64,000 bases of DNA, taken from NCBI RefSeq assembly GCF_019303475.1, contig NZ_JABLSI010000014.1:1-64000 (forward strand). The letters run 5' to 3'. The DNA comes from Streptomyces sp. JJ38 (GTDB taxonomy: Bacteria > Actinomycetota > Actinomycetes > Streptomycetales > Streptomycetaceae). Numbering within the stretch: position 1 is the first letter of the stretch; each line of letters starts with the position of its first letter. The notes beneath the pieces are model-generated. The model had not been told where the DNA came from and did no database searches. It saw only the letters and a list, made by a program, of their open reading frames with translations. Below, piece after piece: positions 1 through 11,106 of the stretch. The position numbers were made by a program, and so were the translations under genes.

Positions 1-112
1 GGGGCCGCCGCGGTCCCGGCGGCCCTCGGCCTGACGGCGGTCCCGCGCCGGGGGCGGCCCGGCGCGGGAGTGAGGCCCGGCGCGGGCGTGGGCCCCGGCG
101 CCGGGCGGTGGC
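1..112. other. Window edge, no assignable gene
   Basis: This short GC-rich stretch lies downstream of the ispH stop. It contains two copies of GGCCCGGCGCGGG at 56-68 and 74-86. One forward frame stays open from the edge, but it is arginine/proline-rich, has no recognisable protein character and runs on antisense to ispH. I assign no gene. Confidence 0.4.
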
Positions 113-1093
113 TCAGTCGGAGACCTTCTGGGCGGCCTCGGCGCGCAGGTCGCGGCGCAGTTCCTTGGGCAGGGAGAACTCGATGTGCTCCCGGACCGGC
201 TGGACGACCTCGACGTCGGCGAATCCGCGTTCGGCCAGCCAGTCGAGGACGCCCTCGACCAGGACGTCGGGAACGGAGGCGCCGGAGGAGAGGCCGACGG
301 TGGTGACGCCTTCCAGCCAGGACGCGTCGATCTCACCGGCGTTGTCGACGAGGTGCCCGGCCTTGGCGCCGTGGGCGAGCGCGGTCTCGACGAGGCGGAC
401 GGAGTTGGAGGAGTTCTTGGAGCCGACGACGAGGACGAGGTCGGACTCGGCGGCGACCTGCTTGATCGCGGTCTGCCGGTTCTGGGTGGCGTAGCAGATG
501 TCGTCGCTGGGCGGGCTGATGAGCGCCGGGAACTTCTGCTGGAGCGCGTCGACGGTCTCCATGGTCTCGTCGACGGAGAGCGTCGTCTGGGACAGCCACA
601 CCACCTTCTCCGGGTCCCTGACCTCGACGTTCTCGACGTCCTTGGGCCCGTCGACCAGGGTGATGTGCTCGGGTGCCTCGCCGGTGGTGCCGATGACCTC
701 CTCGTGTCCCTCGTGGCCGATGAGGAGGATGTCGTAGTCGTCCTTGGCGAACCGGACGGCTTCCTTGTGCACCTTGGTGACCAGCGGGCAGGTGGCGTCG
801 ATGGTGGCGAGCTTGCCGCGCTCGGCCTCGCGGTGGACCTCGGGGGCCACGCCGTGGGCGGAGAAGATGACGATCTCGCCCGGTGGTACCTCGGAGGTCT
901 CCTCGACGAAGATGGCGCCCTTCTTCTCGAGCGTCTTCACCACGTACTTGTTGTGGACGATCTCGTGTCGGACGTAGACGGGTGCGCCGTACTGCTTCAG
1001 GGCCTGCTCGACGGCGATGACGGCTCGGTCCACGCCCGCGCAGTACCCGCGGGGGGCGGCGAGGAGGACGCGGCGGGCGGTCTCAGCACTCAT
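113..1093 (-). CDS. ispH: 4-hydroxy-3-methylbut-2-enyl diphosphate reductase
   Basis: IspH (LytB) is the last enzyme of the MEP isoprenoid pathway. It reduces HMBPP to IPP and DMAPP using an iron-sulfur cluster. The 326-residue product matches the usual family length of about 315. The three cluster-ligating cysteines are visible in [10 protein letters not shown] (Cys18), DATCPLV and ICYATQNRQ, and the GSKNSSNS substrate-binding motif is present. The open frame extends far upstream, but family homology begins at [18 protein letters not shown], so the ATG at 1093 is chosen. It is divergent from xseA with a gap of about 136 bases. The product is cytosolic. Confidence 0.97.
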   Translation of the reverse strand: MSAETARRVLLAAPRGYCAGVDRAVIAVEQALKQYGAPVYVRHEIVHNKYVVKTLEKKGAIFVEETSEVPPGEIVIFSAHGVAPEVHREAERGKLATIDATCPLVTKVHKEAVRFAKDDYDILLIGHEGHEEVIGTTGEAPEHITLVDGPKDVENVEVRDPEKVVWLSQTTLSVDETMETVDALQQKFPALISPPSDDICYATQNRQTAIKQVAAESDLVLVVGSKNSSNSVRLVETALAHGAKAGHLVDNAGEIDASWLEGVTTVGLSSGASVPDVLVEGVLDWLAERGFADVEVVQPVREHIEFSLPKELRRDLRAEAAQKVSD

Positions 1094-1229
1094 GCGCCCA
1101 TCGTACGGGCGCACGACGGGCCGGCTGAGGGCGCGTCGGGGTGCGGGACCTCGGGTGCGGGACCTCGGGGCCGGGCACGGGTGTCGTGGGGTCCGGGGGC
1201 TGTCGGCGGTGGCCGGTAGGGTCGCGCGC

Positions 1230-2444
1230 ATGGCTCTCAACACGTCGCCCGAGGCGCCCATCCCGGTGGCGCAGGTGTCGCGGATGATCGGCGGGTGGAT
1301 CGACCGGCTGGGGGCGGTCTGGGTGGAGGGGCAGATCACCCAGCTCAGCCGCCGTCCGGGTGCCGGGGTGGTCTTCCTGACGCTGCGCGACCCCTCGCAC
1401 GAGATGTCCCTGAGTGTGACGTGCTTCCGCCAGGTGTTCGACCGGGTGGCGGACGTCGTCGGTGAGGGCGCGCGGGTCGTCGTGCACGCGAAGCCGGAGT
1501 GGTACGCGCCGCGCGGGCAACTCTCGCTGCGGGCGGCGGAGATCCGCCCGGTGGGGATGGGCGAGCTGCTGGTGCGGCTGGAGCAGCTCAAGAAGGCGCT
1601 GACGGCGGAGGGCGTGTTCGCGGCCGAGCGCAAGAAGCCGCTGCCGTTCCTGCCCCGGGTGGTGGGGCTGGTGACGGGGCGGGCCTCGGCGGCCGAGCGG
1701 GACGTGCTGGAGACGGCGCGGCAGCGCTGGCCGGCGGTGCGGTTCGCGGTGCGCAACGTGGCCGTGCAGGGGGTCCACGCGGTGCCGCAGGTGATCTCGG
1801 CCGTCCGGGAGCTGGACGCGGCGCCGGAGGTGGAGGTGGTGATCGTCGCGCGGGGCGGCGGCAGCGTGGAGGACCTGCTGCCGTTCTCGGACGAGCGGCT
1901 GGTGCGGGCGGTCGCGGAGTGCTCGACGCCGGTGGTCTCGGCCATCGGGCACGAGCCGGACACTCCGCTGCTGGACCTGGTGGCGGATCTGCGCTCGCGG
2001 ACGCCGACGCACGCGGCGAAGGACGTCGTGCCGGACGTGGGCGAGGAGCACGAGCGCATAGAGCGCCTGCGGGACCGGGCGCGGCGCTGCCTCGGCGCCT
2101 ATCTGGAGGCGCAGGAGCGCGGTCTGGCGGACTGCGTGAGCCGCCCGGTGCTGGCGCGTCCGCACCGGATGGTCGAGGAGCGGGCGGGCCAGGTGGAGGA
2201 GCTGTTGCTGCGCGGCCGCCGCACGCTGGGCCACGTGCTGGACCGGGCGGGGGCCGAGCTGGAGCACACGCGTGCCCGGGTCGTCGCGCTGTCCCCGGCG
2301 GCGACGCTGCGGCGCGGGTACGCGGTGCTGCAGCGGGAGGACGGCGCGGTGGTGCGGGACGCCGAGGAGGTCGCCGAGGGCGAGGCGCTGCGGGCCCGGG
2401 TGGCCGAGGGCGAGTTCGCGGTGACGGTGACGCCCGGGAGCTAG
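1230..2444 (+). CDS. xseA: Exodeoxyribonuclease VII large subunit
   Basis: This is the large catalytic subunit of exonuclease VII, which degrades single-stranded DNA to short acid-soluble oligonucleotides together with several XseB subunits. The 404-residue product has an N-terminal OB fold ([21 protein letters not shown]) followed by the catalytic Exonuc_VII_L region with the hallmarks [15 protein letters not shown] and [11 protein letters not shown]. The ATG at 1230 ([13 protein letters not shown]) is chosen because homology starts there, although the frame is open upstream. It sits 59 bases ahead of xseB on the same strand, so the two are probably co-transcribed. Confidence 0.97.
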   Translation: MALNTSPEAPIPVAQVSRMIGGWIDRLGAVWVEGQITQLSRRPGAGVVFLTLRDPSHEMSLSVTCFRQVFDRVADVVGEGARVVVHAKPEWYAPRGQLSLRAAEIRPVGMGELLVRLEQLKKALTAEGVFAAERKKPLPFLPRVVGLVTGRASAAERDVLETARQRWPAVRFAVRNVAVQGVHAVPQVISAVRELDAAPEVEVVIVARGGGSVEDLLPFSDERLVRAVAECSTPVVSAIGHEPDTPLLDLVADLRSRTPTHAAKDVVPDVGEEHERIERLRDRARRCLGAYLEAQERGLADCVSRPVLARPHRMVEERAGQVEELLLRGRRTLGHVLDRAGAELEHTRARVVALSPAATLRRGYAVLQREDGAVVRDAEEVAEGEALRARVAEGEFAVTVTPGS

Positions 2445-2503
2445 CGCCCCGGCGGTGCCGGATGTGGTCTTCGGGTGTCGGAGGGCGCTCTTAGGCTGGG
2501 GTC

Positions 2504-2806
2504 ATGGCGAACACGGAGACGGGCGCGGGCACCGGCGGGGACGCGGCGCTGGGCTACGAGCAGGCGCGGGACGAGTTGATCGACGTCGTGCGGCGGCTGG
2601 AGGCGGGCGGCGCCACGCTGGAGGAGTCGCTGGCCCTGTGGGAGCGCGGCGAGGAGCTGGCGAGCATCTGCCGGGGCTGGCTGGCGGGGGCGCGGGCCAG
2701 GCTGGACGCCGCGCTGGCGGGGGACGCCGAGGAGGGTGCGGAGTCCGCCGGGGCGGGCGGCGGCCCGGGGAACGGGGAGGAGACCGCGAGCGAGGACCGC
2801 GAGTAG
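2504..2806 (+). CDS. xseB: Exodeoxyribonuclease VII small subunit
   Basis: This is the small accessory subunit of exonuclease VII, which forms helical hairpins binding the XseA coiled-coil region. The 100-residue product has the family core [19 protein letters not shown] followed by [14 protein letters not shown] at about residues 23-57. The tail from residue 70 on is Glu/Gly/Ala-rich and likely disordered, which is common in actinobacterial homologues. The gene lies directly downstream of xseA, so both subunits should be made together. Confidence 0.95.
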   Translation: MANTETGAGTGGDAALGYEQARDELIDVVRRLEAGGATLEESLALWERGEELASICRGWLAGARARLDAALAGDAEEGAESAGAGGGPGNGEETASEDRE

Positions 2807-2838
2807 TCCGGGCGTGATGGGACGCACGGAATAGTCGT

Positions 2839-2848
2839 TGAACGTTCA
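2839..2848. promoter_or_regulatory. Palindrome TGAACGTTCA upstream of the nitroreductase
   Basis: A perfect 10-bp palindrome lies 48 bases before the nitroreductase start, in a lower-GC patch. Its size and position suit a MarR-like or similar dimeric regulator, but no regulator gene is adjacent, so the role is inferred. Confidence 0.4.
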
Positions 2849-2895
2849 TCCTTATGCTCGGAGAGTCCCGTACGACCCCGAACCCAAGGACGGAC

Positions 2896-3489
2896 ATGAC
2901 ATTCGCTCTGGACGCCACGGCCCAGGACCTGCTGTTCCGTGAGGCGCACACCGCGAACACCTTCACCGACGAGCCGGTGAGCGAGGAGCAGATCGAGGCC
3001 GTCTACGACCTCGTGAAGCTGGCGCCGACGGCGTTCAACCAGTCCCCGCTGCGGATCACGCTCATCCGCTCGGCCGAGGCCCGCGAGCGGCTCGTGCGCC
3101 GGCTGGCCGAGGGGAACCAGGCCAAGACGCGCAGCGCGCCGCTGACGGCGATCCTCTCCGTCGACCTGGAGTTCCACGAGCGGCTGCCCGAGCTGTTCCC
3201 CGCCATGCCGGGGCTCAAGGACGCCGTCTTCGCCGAGCGTGCGGCGCGGGAGCAGGCGGGCACGCTGAACGCCACGCTCCAGGCCGGTTACTTCATCCTC
3301 GGCGTCCGTGCGGCCGGGCTCGCCGCGGGCCCGATGACCGGTTTCGACGCGGCGGGCGTCGACAAGGAGTTCTTCGGCGACGGCAGGCAGAAGGCGCTCA
3401 TGGTCGTCAACATCGGGCGCCCCGGCCCGGACGCCTACCGGCCGCGCGCTCCCCGGCTGTCCGCGCGGGACGCCGTCACCACGCTCTGA
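2896..3489 (+). CDS. Nitroreductase family protein, RutE-like (malonic semialdehyde reductase type)
   Basis: This FMN-dependent nitroreductase-fold oxidoreductase has 197 residues, matching E. coli RutE (about 196). Motifs align with RutE: ELYDLVK-like followed by APTAFNQSP (cofactor contacts), LAEGNQAKT, and GPMTGFDAAGVD near the C terminus. RutE reduces malonic semialdehyde to 3-hydroxypropionate in pyrimidine degradation, but no other rut gene is present, so the true substrate is uncertain. The ATG at 2896 is preferred over an in-frame ATG at 2854 because an AAGGA ribosome site lies five bases upstream. A palindrome at 2839-2848 may control it. A hairpin at 3545-3576 separates it from the convergent DUF4245 gene. 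Confidence 0.88.
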   Translation: MTFALDATAQDLLFREAHTANTFTDEPVSEEQIEAVYDLVKLAPTAFNQSPLRITLIRSAEARERLVRRLAEGNQAKTRSAPLTAILSVDLEFHERLPELFPAMPGLKDAVFAERAAREQAGTLNATLQAGYFILGVRAAGLAAGPMTGFDAAGVDKEFFGDGRQKALMVVNIGRPGPDAYRPRAPRLSARDAVTTL

Positions 3490-3544
3490 CGTCCGCGCCG
3501 AGACGTCCACCACGTCGGACGCCTCAGGGTCCGACTCCGGGACT

Positions 3545-3576
3545 CCGGGCTCGCCGGGATGCTCCGGCGGGCCCGG
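3545..3576. terminator. Bidirectional terminator hairpin
   Basis: A 13-bp stem with one G-T wobble (arms 3545-3557 and 3564-3576) and a six-base loop lies between the convergent nitroreductase and DUF4245 genes. There is no T-run, as is usual in Streptomyces. Confidence 0.6.
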
Positions 3577-3586
3577 CCCGGGGTGA

Positions 3587-4156
3587 CTACTCCGGCGAGA
3601 CTGAGGGCGCCGACTCCGGCTCGTGGGGCTCCAGCGCGGCGGCCAGTTCCGCCAGTCGCGCGAAGTCCGCCGTCCCCGTGACGACGGTGGTGAACTCACC
3701 CTCGCGCAGCACCAGCGCGTCGTACTTGTCGCCCTCGTAGCGCGCCCATTCCTCGCCGTCCACCTCGGTCGTGGCACCGGTGTCGACGGCGTCGTGGGTG
3801 ACCTTGGCCACGAAGAGGCGCGGGTCGCCGTCACTCTGCTCGACGGCCGCGTACTCGACGTCGGCGTCGTGGAAGCCCAGGTGCCAGGTGGCTCCGTAGT
3901 CGCTGTTCCGGTCGAAGCTCACCGAGGTGGCCCGCCAGCCCTCGTCCAGCCCCACCGGGGCGAGCACGGGGTAGGAGGCCGTCCGCCCGGCCGTGATCAA
4001 CTCGGCCCGGTAGCTGCGGAGGGGCTTCACCGGGTCCTGCTGCTCGTCGTGCGGGACGAACAGGTACAGGAACCAGGCTCCCAGGCCGATCAGGGCCATC
4101 GAGAGCACCATGTCCTTGACGGTCTTCAAGCCACGCGTTGCTGCCACGCCCTCCAT
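3587..4156 (-). CDS. DUF4245 domain membrane-anchored protein
   Basis: The product has 189 residues, with one hydrophobic segment at about 17-33 ([19 protein letters not shown]) preceded by lysines and arginine, and an outside domain of about 150 residues. The pattern of the domain ([51 protein letters not shown]) fits DUF4245, an actinobacterial family of unknown function found as a single-pass protein next to glpX. The gene is divergent from glpX, whose start is 172 bases away. No catalytic residues are evident. Confidence 0.85.
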   Translation of the reverse strand: MEGVAATRGLKTVKDMVLSMALIGLGAWFLYLFVPHDEQQDPVKPLRSYRAELITAGRTASYPVLAPVGLDEGWRATSVSFDRNSDYGATWHLGFHDADVEYAAVEQSDGDPRLFVAKVTHDAVDTGATTEVDGEEWARYEGDKYDALVLREGEFTTVVTGTADFARLAELAAALEPHEPESAPSVSPE

Positions 4157-4327
4157 CGTCCCCTATGGGCGCCGATGCCCGGACCCGGGGCCCCGCTGCA
4201 CGGTCCGCCGCTCATGCGTGGGGCCCTCTGCTCATCATGGCGCTCTCCGGATAAGGTCGTACGTACCCTCTCCCGTCTTGACTGCCTGCGGCTCCTCCCG
4301 GCCGGCCAGGTGGAAAGGTGCGTTCCG

Positions 4328-5359
4328 ATGCCGGAAAACCATCTCCCGTCCCCGCTCGAGGTGAGCCCCGAGGCGCCTGACCGCAACCTGGCCCTGGAGC
4401 TCGTCCGGGTCACCGAGGCCGGCGCGATGGCCTCGGGCCGCTGGGTGGGCCGCGGTGACAAGAACGGCGCGGACGGTGCGGCCGTGAAGGCCATGCGCAC
4501 CCTGGTGTCAACGGTTTCGATGAACGGCGTCGTGGTCATCGGCGAGGGGGAGAAGGACGAGGCCCCGATGCTGTTCAACGGGGAGCGCGTCGGTGACGGC
4601 ACCGGCCCCGAGTGCGACGTCGCCGTCGACCCGGTGGACGGCACCACGCTGACGGCGAAGGGCATGGCCAACGCGGTGTCGGTGCTCGCCGTCGCCGAGC
4701 GGGGCGCGATGTTCGACCCGTCCGCGGTGTTCTACATGGACAAGCTGGCCACCGGCCCCGAGGCCGCTGAGTACGTGGACATCAACGCCCCGGCCTCGGT
4801 CAACGTGCGGCGGGTCGCCAAGGCCAAGGGCTGTGCGCCCGAGGACGTGACCGTCGTCATCCTGGACCGGCCGCGGCACGAGGGCATCGTCAGGGAGGTG
4901 CGGGAGGCCGGGGCCCGCATCAAGTTCATCTCGGACGGCGACGTGGCCGGCGCCATCATGGCCGTGCGGGAGGGTACCGGCGTCGACCTGCTGCTGGGCG
5001 TCGGCGGCACGCCGGAGGGCATCATCGCGGCCTGTGCGATCAAGTGCCTGGGCGGCACGATCCAGGGCAAGCTGTGGCCGAAGGACGACACCGAGCGGCA
5101 GCGGGCGCTGGACGCGGGCCACGATCTCGACCGCGTCCTCCACACGGACGACCTGGTGAGCGGCGAGAACGTCTTCTTCGTGGCCACCGGCATCACCGAC
5201 GGCGACCTGCTGCGCGGCGTGCGCTACCGGGCGGAGACGGCCTACACCCAGTCCCTGGTGATGCGCTCGAAGTCCGGAACGATCCGGCAGATCGACTCCA
5301 CGCACCGACTGGCCAAGCTGCGCGCGTACAGCGCGATCGATTTCGACCGCGCGATCTGA
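4328..5359 (+). CDS. glpX: Class II fructose-1,6-bisphosphatase
   Basis: GlpX hydrolyses fructose 1,6-bisphosphate to fructose 6-phosphate in gluconeogenesis using divalent metal. The 343-residue product matches the family. Visible motifs are [15 protein letters not shown] near the N terminus, [14 protein letters not shown] and [15 protein letters not shown] (metal and phosphate binding, inositol-phosphatase-like fold), and [20 protein letters not shown]. The ATG at 4328 ([12 protein letters not shown]) follows a GGAAAGG ribosome site and is where family homology begins. The upstream extension of the frame is antisense to DUF4245 and is rejected. Gluconeogenic pckG lies elsewhere in the window. 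Confidence 0.96.
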   Translation: MPENHLPSPLEVSPEAPDRNLALELVRVTEAGAMASGRWVGRGDKNGADGAAVKAMRTLVSTVSMNGVVVIGEGEKDEAPMLFNGERVGDGTGPECDVAVDPVDGTTLTAKGMANAVSVLAVAERGAMFDPSAVFYMDKLATGPEAAEYVDINAPASVNVRRVAKAKGCAPEDVTVVILDRPRHEGIVREVREAGARIKFISDGDVAGAIMAVREGTGVDLLLGVGGTPEGIIAACAIKCLGGTIQGKLWPKDDTERQRALDAGHDLDRVLHTDDLVSGENVFFVATGITDGDLLRGVRYRAETAYTQSLVMRSKSGTIRQIDSTHRLAKLRAYSAIDFDRAI

Positions 5360-5399
5360 CCGCTTCGGGCCTCCCCGCTCCGGCTCCCCCGCTCGCCGC

Positions 5400-5771
5400 T
5401 CAGGCGATGCGGCGGACCTGGGCGGGGACGGCGTCGGGCTGCCCGGCGGCATCCCGGCGGCGACGCCGGGCGAGGACGACCCGGCGCTCGGCCGCCGTCA
5501 GCCCGCCCCACACGCCGTAGGGCTCGGGCTGGACCAGGGCGTGCTCGCGGCATTCGACGAGGACCGGACAGCGTGCGCACACGGACTTGGCCGCCTGCTC
5601 GCGGGCCAGCCGTTCGGCCGTCGGCTCCTTCGACGGGGCGAAGAAGAGCCCGGCCTCATCTCTGCGGCAGACCGCCTCCGAGTGCCACGGGCCGGCTTGC
5701 TCGCGTTCCGCTACGCGACCTTGCTGGGGGAGGACGGCTGCCTGCGGAGACTGATGCTGCGTTCGCGGCAC
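5400..5771 (-). CDS. WhiB-family iron-sulfur regulator (Wbl)
   Basis: This is a 123-residue WhiB-like transcription factor. The four cluster-binding cysteines are Cys35 (AVCRRDE), Cys65, Cys68 and Cys74 (VCARCPVLVEC), giving the C-Xn-C-X2-C-X5-C pattern of a [4Fe-4S] protein. A GVWGG turn (YGVWGGLTAAERR) and a basic C-terminal tail (VLARRRRRD) follow, as expected for DNA or sigma-factor contacts. The GTG start at 5771 is supported by an AGGAG site six bases upstream. It is convergent with glpX. The gene order glpX, wbl, DUF1707, fumarase resembles that around wblI in S. coelicolor, but paralogue identity is not proven. Confidence 0.93.
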   Translation of the reverse strand: MPRTQHQSPQAAVLPQQGRVAEREQAGPWHSEAVCRRDEAGLFFAPSKEPTAERLAREQAAKSVCARCPVLVECREHALVQPEPYGVWGGLTAAERRVVLARRRRRDAAGQPDAVPAQVRRIA

Positions 5772-5893
5772 TGTCTACTCCTGACGACGGCGATGGGAGC
5801 ACCCTGATCAGCCCTCTGGCGCACGGGAGTTCACTGGGAGCCGTGCGAGAGGCGATGCCCGGAGCTCTACCCGCTGTGCGCGCGCTTATGCGC

Positions 5894-6637
5894 TCAGTCG
5901 CCACTCGAGCGCAAGTCGCGTATGCGTATGCCTCGCTTCGCGGCCGCCTGGACCGCTCCGCACACGGCCAGCCCGCGCACGACGACCACCGGTGCCCGGG
6001 GGTCGTCCGCCGCGAGGGGCTCGACTTCGAAGGCGCCCATGACGCCCGACCCGGCCTCCCGCAGGGTGATGTTCTCCGGGACGGTGATCTCCACGCTGCC
6101 GAACAGGGCGAAGGCCGCCACGACGACCTCCTGGCGCTCGAAGACCGCTTCCGCCAGATCGAGCTCCACGCTGCCGAAGACGGCGTAGGCGTGCAGGCCG
6201 CGGCCGACGCGCCAGCGCCCCCTGCGCACGACGGCGGTGAAGACGGCGACCAGCGCACGGCCGAGCGCGCTGTGCGGCGGGCCCGGAAGGGTGCGCGCCC
6301 AACGCGTCACATGCGCCGCGTGCGCCGCGTGCGCCGGATGCGCCGGATGCGCCGCGTGCGCCGGATACGGCACGTGAGCCGGGTAGGGGCGCCCGGCGGG
6401 CAGATCCGCGAGCAGGCGCCGGAGCCCCTCCCGGGTGCGGGCCTCGTACGCCTCCCCCACCCGCTCCGCGTGCTCCTCGGCGGTGAGCCGGCCCTCGGCC
6501 AGGGCCTCCCCGAGGAGGGCCGCGGTGCGGTCCCGCTCGGCGTCCGAGGCGCGGACCGGGGATTCGGGTACGGGCCGGGCCGGGTCGGCGGGCGCCGCCC
6601 CCGCCGTGGCCCGCTTGCTGAGCGCTGCGTCGTCCAC
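5894..6637 (-). CDS. DUF1707 protein with His/Ala/Pro repeat linker and LiaF-like C terminus
   Basis: The product has 247 residues. Residues about 28-80 form a DUF1707 domain (RASDAERDRTAALLGEALAEGRLTAEEHAERV). A linker at about 83-110 is built from short PAH/AAH repeats. The C-terminal half has two copies of a beta motif, FGSVELDLAEAVF and FGSVEITVPENI, typical of the cell-wall-active antibiotic response (LiaF/YvqF) domain. There is no convincing transmembrane helix. Start is GTG at 6637; a palindrome lies 19-28 bases upstream. It is divergent from the class I fumarase. The function of the family is unknown; an envelope stress role is an inference from the LiaF-like part. Confidence 0.85.
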   Translation of the reverse strand: MDDAALSKRATAGAAPADPARPVPESPVRASDAERDRTAALLGEALAEGRLTAEEHAERVGEAYEARTREGLRRLLADLPAGRPYPAHVPYPAHAAHPAHPAHAAHAAHVTRWARTLPGPPHSALGRALVAVFTAVVRRGRWRVGRGLHAYAVFGSVELDLAEAVFERQEVVVAAFALFGSVEITVPENITLREAGSGVMGAFEVEPLAADDPRAPVVVVRGLAVCGAVQAAAKRGIRIRDLRSSGD

Positions 6638-6655
6638 ATCCCGCAGCGTAGCGAG

Positions 6656-6665
6656 TATCGCGATA
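6656..6665. promoter_or_regulatory. Operator-like palindrome TATCGCGATA
   Basis: A perfect 10-bp palindrome, followed by a further half-like GATCGCGA, lies 19-28 bases upstream of the DUF1707 GTG start. It probably overlaps that gene's -10 region and would fit a small winged-helix or GntR-type repressor. The regulator is unknown. Confidence 0.5.
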
Positions 6666-6717
6666 GATCGCGAGAGCCCGACCGGGTGAGGGCACGGGGC
6701 CCGCGGGCTGAGCCCAA

Positions 6718-6759
6718 CCTCACAGGATCGGGGCGCCCCACGCGTTCTACCCTGTGAGG
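6718..6759. promoter_or_regulatory. Inverted repeat upstream of class I fumarase
   Basis: Arms CCTCACAGG (6718-6726) and CCTGTGAGG (6751-6759) form a perfect 9-bp inverted repeat around a shorter palindrome GGGGCGCCCC at 6730-6739. It ends 54 bases before the fumarase ATG. It could be a double operator or a leader hairpin. Confidence 0.45.
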
Positions 6760-6813
6760 CGCGCTTGCCGAAGCCGTCGAGTCGCCGCGTCGTCGAGAGA
6801 GGAACCCGTCTAC

Positions 6814-8508
<1,695 letters not shown>

Positions 8509-8518
8509 TCCGCCGCCG

Positions 8519-8547
8519 CACGCCGGAGGGTTCGCCCCTCCGGCGTG
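8519..8547 (+). terminator. Terminator hairpin between the two fumarases
   Basis: A perfect 12-bp stem (8519-8530 and 8536-8547) with a UUCGC loop begins ten bases after the class I fumarase stop. It suggests the two fumarases are not obligately co-transcribed. Confidence 0.75.
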
Positions 8548-8641
8548 GCGGCCGGAACGCGTGGCGCGGTCGTCGGAAGCGCGCCTCCGGCAGGTGGCCG
8601 GAAGCGCGCCCGGCGCGCGATCGGCGGCATACGCTCGGCCC

Positions 8642-10027
8642 ATGAGCGACTACCGCATCGAGCACGACTCCATGGGCGAGGTCAAGGTACCGGCCCACGC
8701 CAAGTGGCGCGCCCAGACCCAGCGCGCGGTGGAGAACTTCCCCGTCTCGGGTCAGCGGCTGGAACGGGCGCACATCCAGGCGCTGGCCCGGATCAAGGCC
8801 GCCGCGGCGACGGTCAACGCCGAGCTGGGCGTCGTCGACAAGGAGATGGCGGCGGCGATCGTCGCGGCCGCGGGCGAGGTCGCCGACGGCCGCTGGGACG
8901 ACCACTTCCCCGTGGACGTCTTCCAGACGGGTTCGGGCACCTCGTCGAACATGAACATGAACGAGGTGCTGGCCACTCTCGCCGGCGAGCGGCTCGGCGC
9001 GCCGGTGCACCCCAACGACCATGTGAACGCCAGCCAGTCGTCCAACGACGTCTTCCCCTCCTCCATCCACATCGCCGCGACCGCCGCCGTCACCGAGGAC
9101 CTGATCCCCGCGCTCGAGCACCTGGCAGACGCGCTGGAGCGCAAGGCCGCGGAGTTCGCCTCCGTGGTGAAGTCGGGGCGCACGCACCTCATGGACGCGA
9201 CCCCGGTGACGCTGGGCCAGGAGTTCGCCGGATACGCGGCACAGATGCGGCACGGAGTGGAGCGGCTGCACGCCTCGCTGCCCCGCCTCGCCGAACTGCC
9301 CCTCGGCGGGACGGCGGTGGGCACCGGCATCAACACGCCGCCCGGCTTCTCCGCGGCCGTCATCGCCGAGGTGGCACGGATGACGGGACTGCCCCTCACC
9401 GAGGCGCGGGACCACTTCGAGGCACAGGGCGCGCGGGACGGCCTGGTGGAGACCTCGGGGCAGCTCCGCACGGTCGCGGTGGGCCTGACGAAGATCGCCA
9501 ACGATCTGCGCTGGATGGCCTCGGGCCCGCGGACCGGGCTGGCCGAGATCAACCTGCCCGACCTCCAGCCGGGATCCTCGATCATGCCGGGCAAGGTGAA
9601 CCCGGTGATCCCCGAGGCGGTGCTGATGGTGGCCGCCCAGGTGGTGGGCAACGACGTCACGGTGACGACCGCGGGTGCCTCGGGCACGTTCGAGCTCAAC
9701 GTCATGCTGCCGGTGCTGGCGCGGAACGTCCTGGAGTCCGTGCGGCTGCTGGCGGGCGCGAGCCGGCTGCTGGCGGACCGGACGGTGGACGGCATCACCG
9801 CCAACGTCGAACGGGCCCGGGAGTACGCGGAGTCCTCGCCGTCCGTCGTCACCCCGCTGAACCGGTACCTGGGGTACGAGGAGGCCGCGAAGGTGGCGAA
9901 GCGGGCGCTGGCCGAGCGCGTCACGATCCGGCAGGCGGTGCTGGACGGCGGCTACGTCGAGCGCGGGCTGCTGACGGAGGAGCAGTTGGACGAGGCGCTG
10001 GACGTGCTGCGCATGACGCGGCCCTGA
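8642..10027 (+). CDS. fumC: Class II fumarate hydratase
   Basis: This is a cluster-free, oxygen-stable fumarase of the aspartase/fumarase superfamily, converting fumarate to L-malate. The 461-residue product has the signature [11 protein letters not shown], the N-terminal [11 protein letters not shown] and [10 protein letters not shown], and [14 protein letters not shown] (substrate site) with [12 protein letters not shown] at 8642 ([12 protein letters not shown]) is where family homology begins. It is likely transcribed separately from the class I enzyme because a strong hairpin at 8519-8547 lies between them. A hairpin also follows at 10048-10073. Confidence 0.97.
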   Translation: MSDYRIEHDSMGEVKVPAHAKWRAQTQRAVENFPVSGQRLERAHIQALARIKAAAATVNAELGVVDKEMAAAIVAAAGEVADGRWDDHFPVDVFQTGSGTSSNMNMNEVLATLAGERLGAPVHPNDHVNASQSSNDVFPSSIHIAATAAVTEDLIPALEHLADALERKAAEFASVVKSGRTHLMDATPVTLGQEFAGYAAQMRHGVERLHASLPRLAELPLGGTAVGTGINTPPGFSAAVIAEVARMTGLPLTEARDHFEAQGARDGLVETSGQLRTVAVGLTKIANDLRWMASGPRTGLAEINLPDLQPGSSIMPGKVNPVIPEAVLMVAAQVVGNDVTVTTAGASGTFELNVMLPVLARNVLESVRLLAGASRLLADRTVDGITANVERAREYAESSPSVVTPLNRYLGYEEAAKVAKRALAERVTIRQAVLDGGYVERGLLTEEQLDEALDVLRMTRP

Positions 10028-10047
10028 GGGGCGCTTCGGGGGTGCCG

Positions 10048-10073
10048 GCGGCCGGGGCCACGGTCCCGGCCGC
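10048..10073 (+). terminator. Terminator hairpin after fumC
   Basis: A perfect 9-bp GC stem (10048-10056 and 10065-10073) with an eight-base loop lies 20 bases after the fumC stop. Confidence 0.55.
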
Positions 10074-10101
10074 GCTGCGACCGTCCGGGTACCATCCGTG
10101 A

Positions 10102-10818
10102 ATGACAGCGGACACGGAGCGAACGGCGCAGGGAGAAACCGGTCGGAACCCGGGCGGCTACTGGAGCCCGGGGCAGCAGATCCTGTGGCGGTACCGCGCC
10201 AACGGCGAGGACTACCCGCACATCTGCCGTCCGGTGACCGTCGTCCAGGACACGCCGGAGCTGCTGGCGGTCTGGATGGCTCCCGGGACTCCGTGCGTCA
10301 AGCCGCAGCTCGCCGACGGCACTCCGGTGCACCGGGAGCCACTGGCGACGCGGTACACCAAGCCGCGCACCGTCACGCGCTGCCGCTGGTTCGGGGCGGG
10401 CGTGCTCAAGCTGGCCCGGCCCGGGGACCCGTGGTCCGTGTGGCTGTTCTGGGAGCCGGGCTGGCGGTTCAAGAACTGGTACGTGAACCTGGAGGAGCCG
10501 AGGCACCGCTGGTCCCACGGGGTGGACTCGGAGGACCACTTCCTGGACATCGAGGTGCACCCCGACCGCAGCTGGCGCTGGCGGGACGAGGACGAGTTCG
10601 CCCAGGCGCAGCAGGCCGGGCTCATGGACGCCGCCCAGGCCGAGCGGGTGCGCGCGGCCGGCCGGGCGGCCGCGGACGCGGTACGCGCCTGGGGCCCGCC
10701 GTTCACCGACGGCTGGGAGCACTGGCGGCCTGACCCGTCCTGGCCGGTTCCCCGCCTGCCGCACGACTGGGACCGTCCGGCGCGCGGCGGAGAGCGCCCG
10801 GCGCGCCACCAGCCGTAG
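10102..10818 (+). CDS. DUF402 / FomD-like nucleotide hydrolase
   Basis: The 238-residue product has a DUF402 (FomD/YgaC-like) domain at about residues 60-200. The core is recognised by WFGAGVLKLARPGDPWSVWLFWEP, the WYVNLEEP strand and HFLDIEVHPD followed by WRWRDEDEF, which carry the conserved acidic metal-binding residues. Characterised relatives hydrolyse nucleoside di/triphosphates or, for FomD, cytidylylated intermediates of fosfomycin synthesis. No fosfomycin genes are near, so this is likely a housekeeping paralogue. A TACCAT element about eight bases before the ATG and the lack of a Shine-Dalgarno suggest leaderless translation. Confidence 0.85.
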   Translation: MTADTERTAQGETGRNPGGYWSPGQQILWRYRANGEDYPHICRPVTVVQDTPELLAVWMAPGTPCVKPQLADGTPVHREPLATRYTKPRTVTRCRWFGAGVLKLARPGDPWSVWLFWEPGWRFKNWYVNLEEPRHRWSHGVDSEDHFLDIEVHPDRSWRWRDEDEFAQAQQAGLMDAAQAERVRAAGRAAADAVRAWGPPFTDGWEHWRPDPSWPVPRLPHDWDRPARGGERPARHQP

Positions 10819-11106
10819 GCGCCGGGGCGCGCGATCCCGCGCGGGAGAGGGCAGACCTCCCCCGCCGCGCGGGGCCGCGCCCCGGTGCCGTGGCGCGGGC
10901 CCGGCGCTGTTCACCCACATGCCGCATGACCTCGGCGTGAACCAGGCCCCGACCGCGTAACGTCCCTGACTCAGGGACCCCTTGATACGCTCCGGGCTCG
11001 CAACCGTAGGATCTTCCTCCGGACGCACCGCAGAGCATCACGCACCGCAGCAACTCCCCTGTGCTCGGAACGACTTGGTGGGCACCCTTGAGAGGAGCCA
11101 ACGCAC

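Noticed and set aside
5573-6757. Arg/Gly-rich plus-strand frame across the WhiB and DUF1707 region
   Set aside because: It is antisense to two recognisable genes and contains reversed DNA repeats translated as Arg/Met runs.
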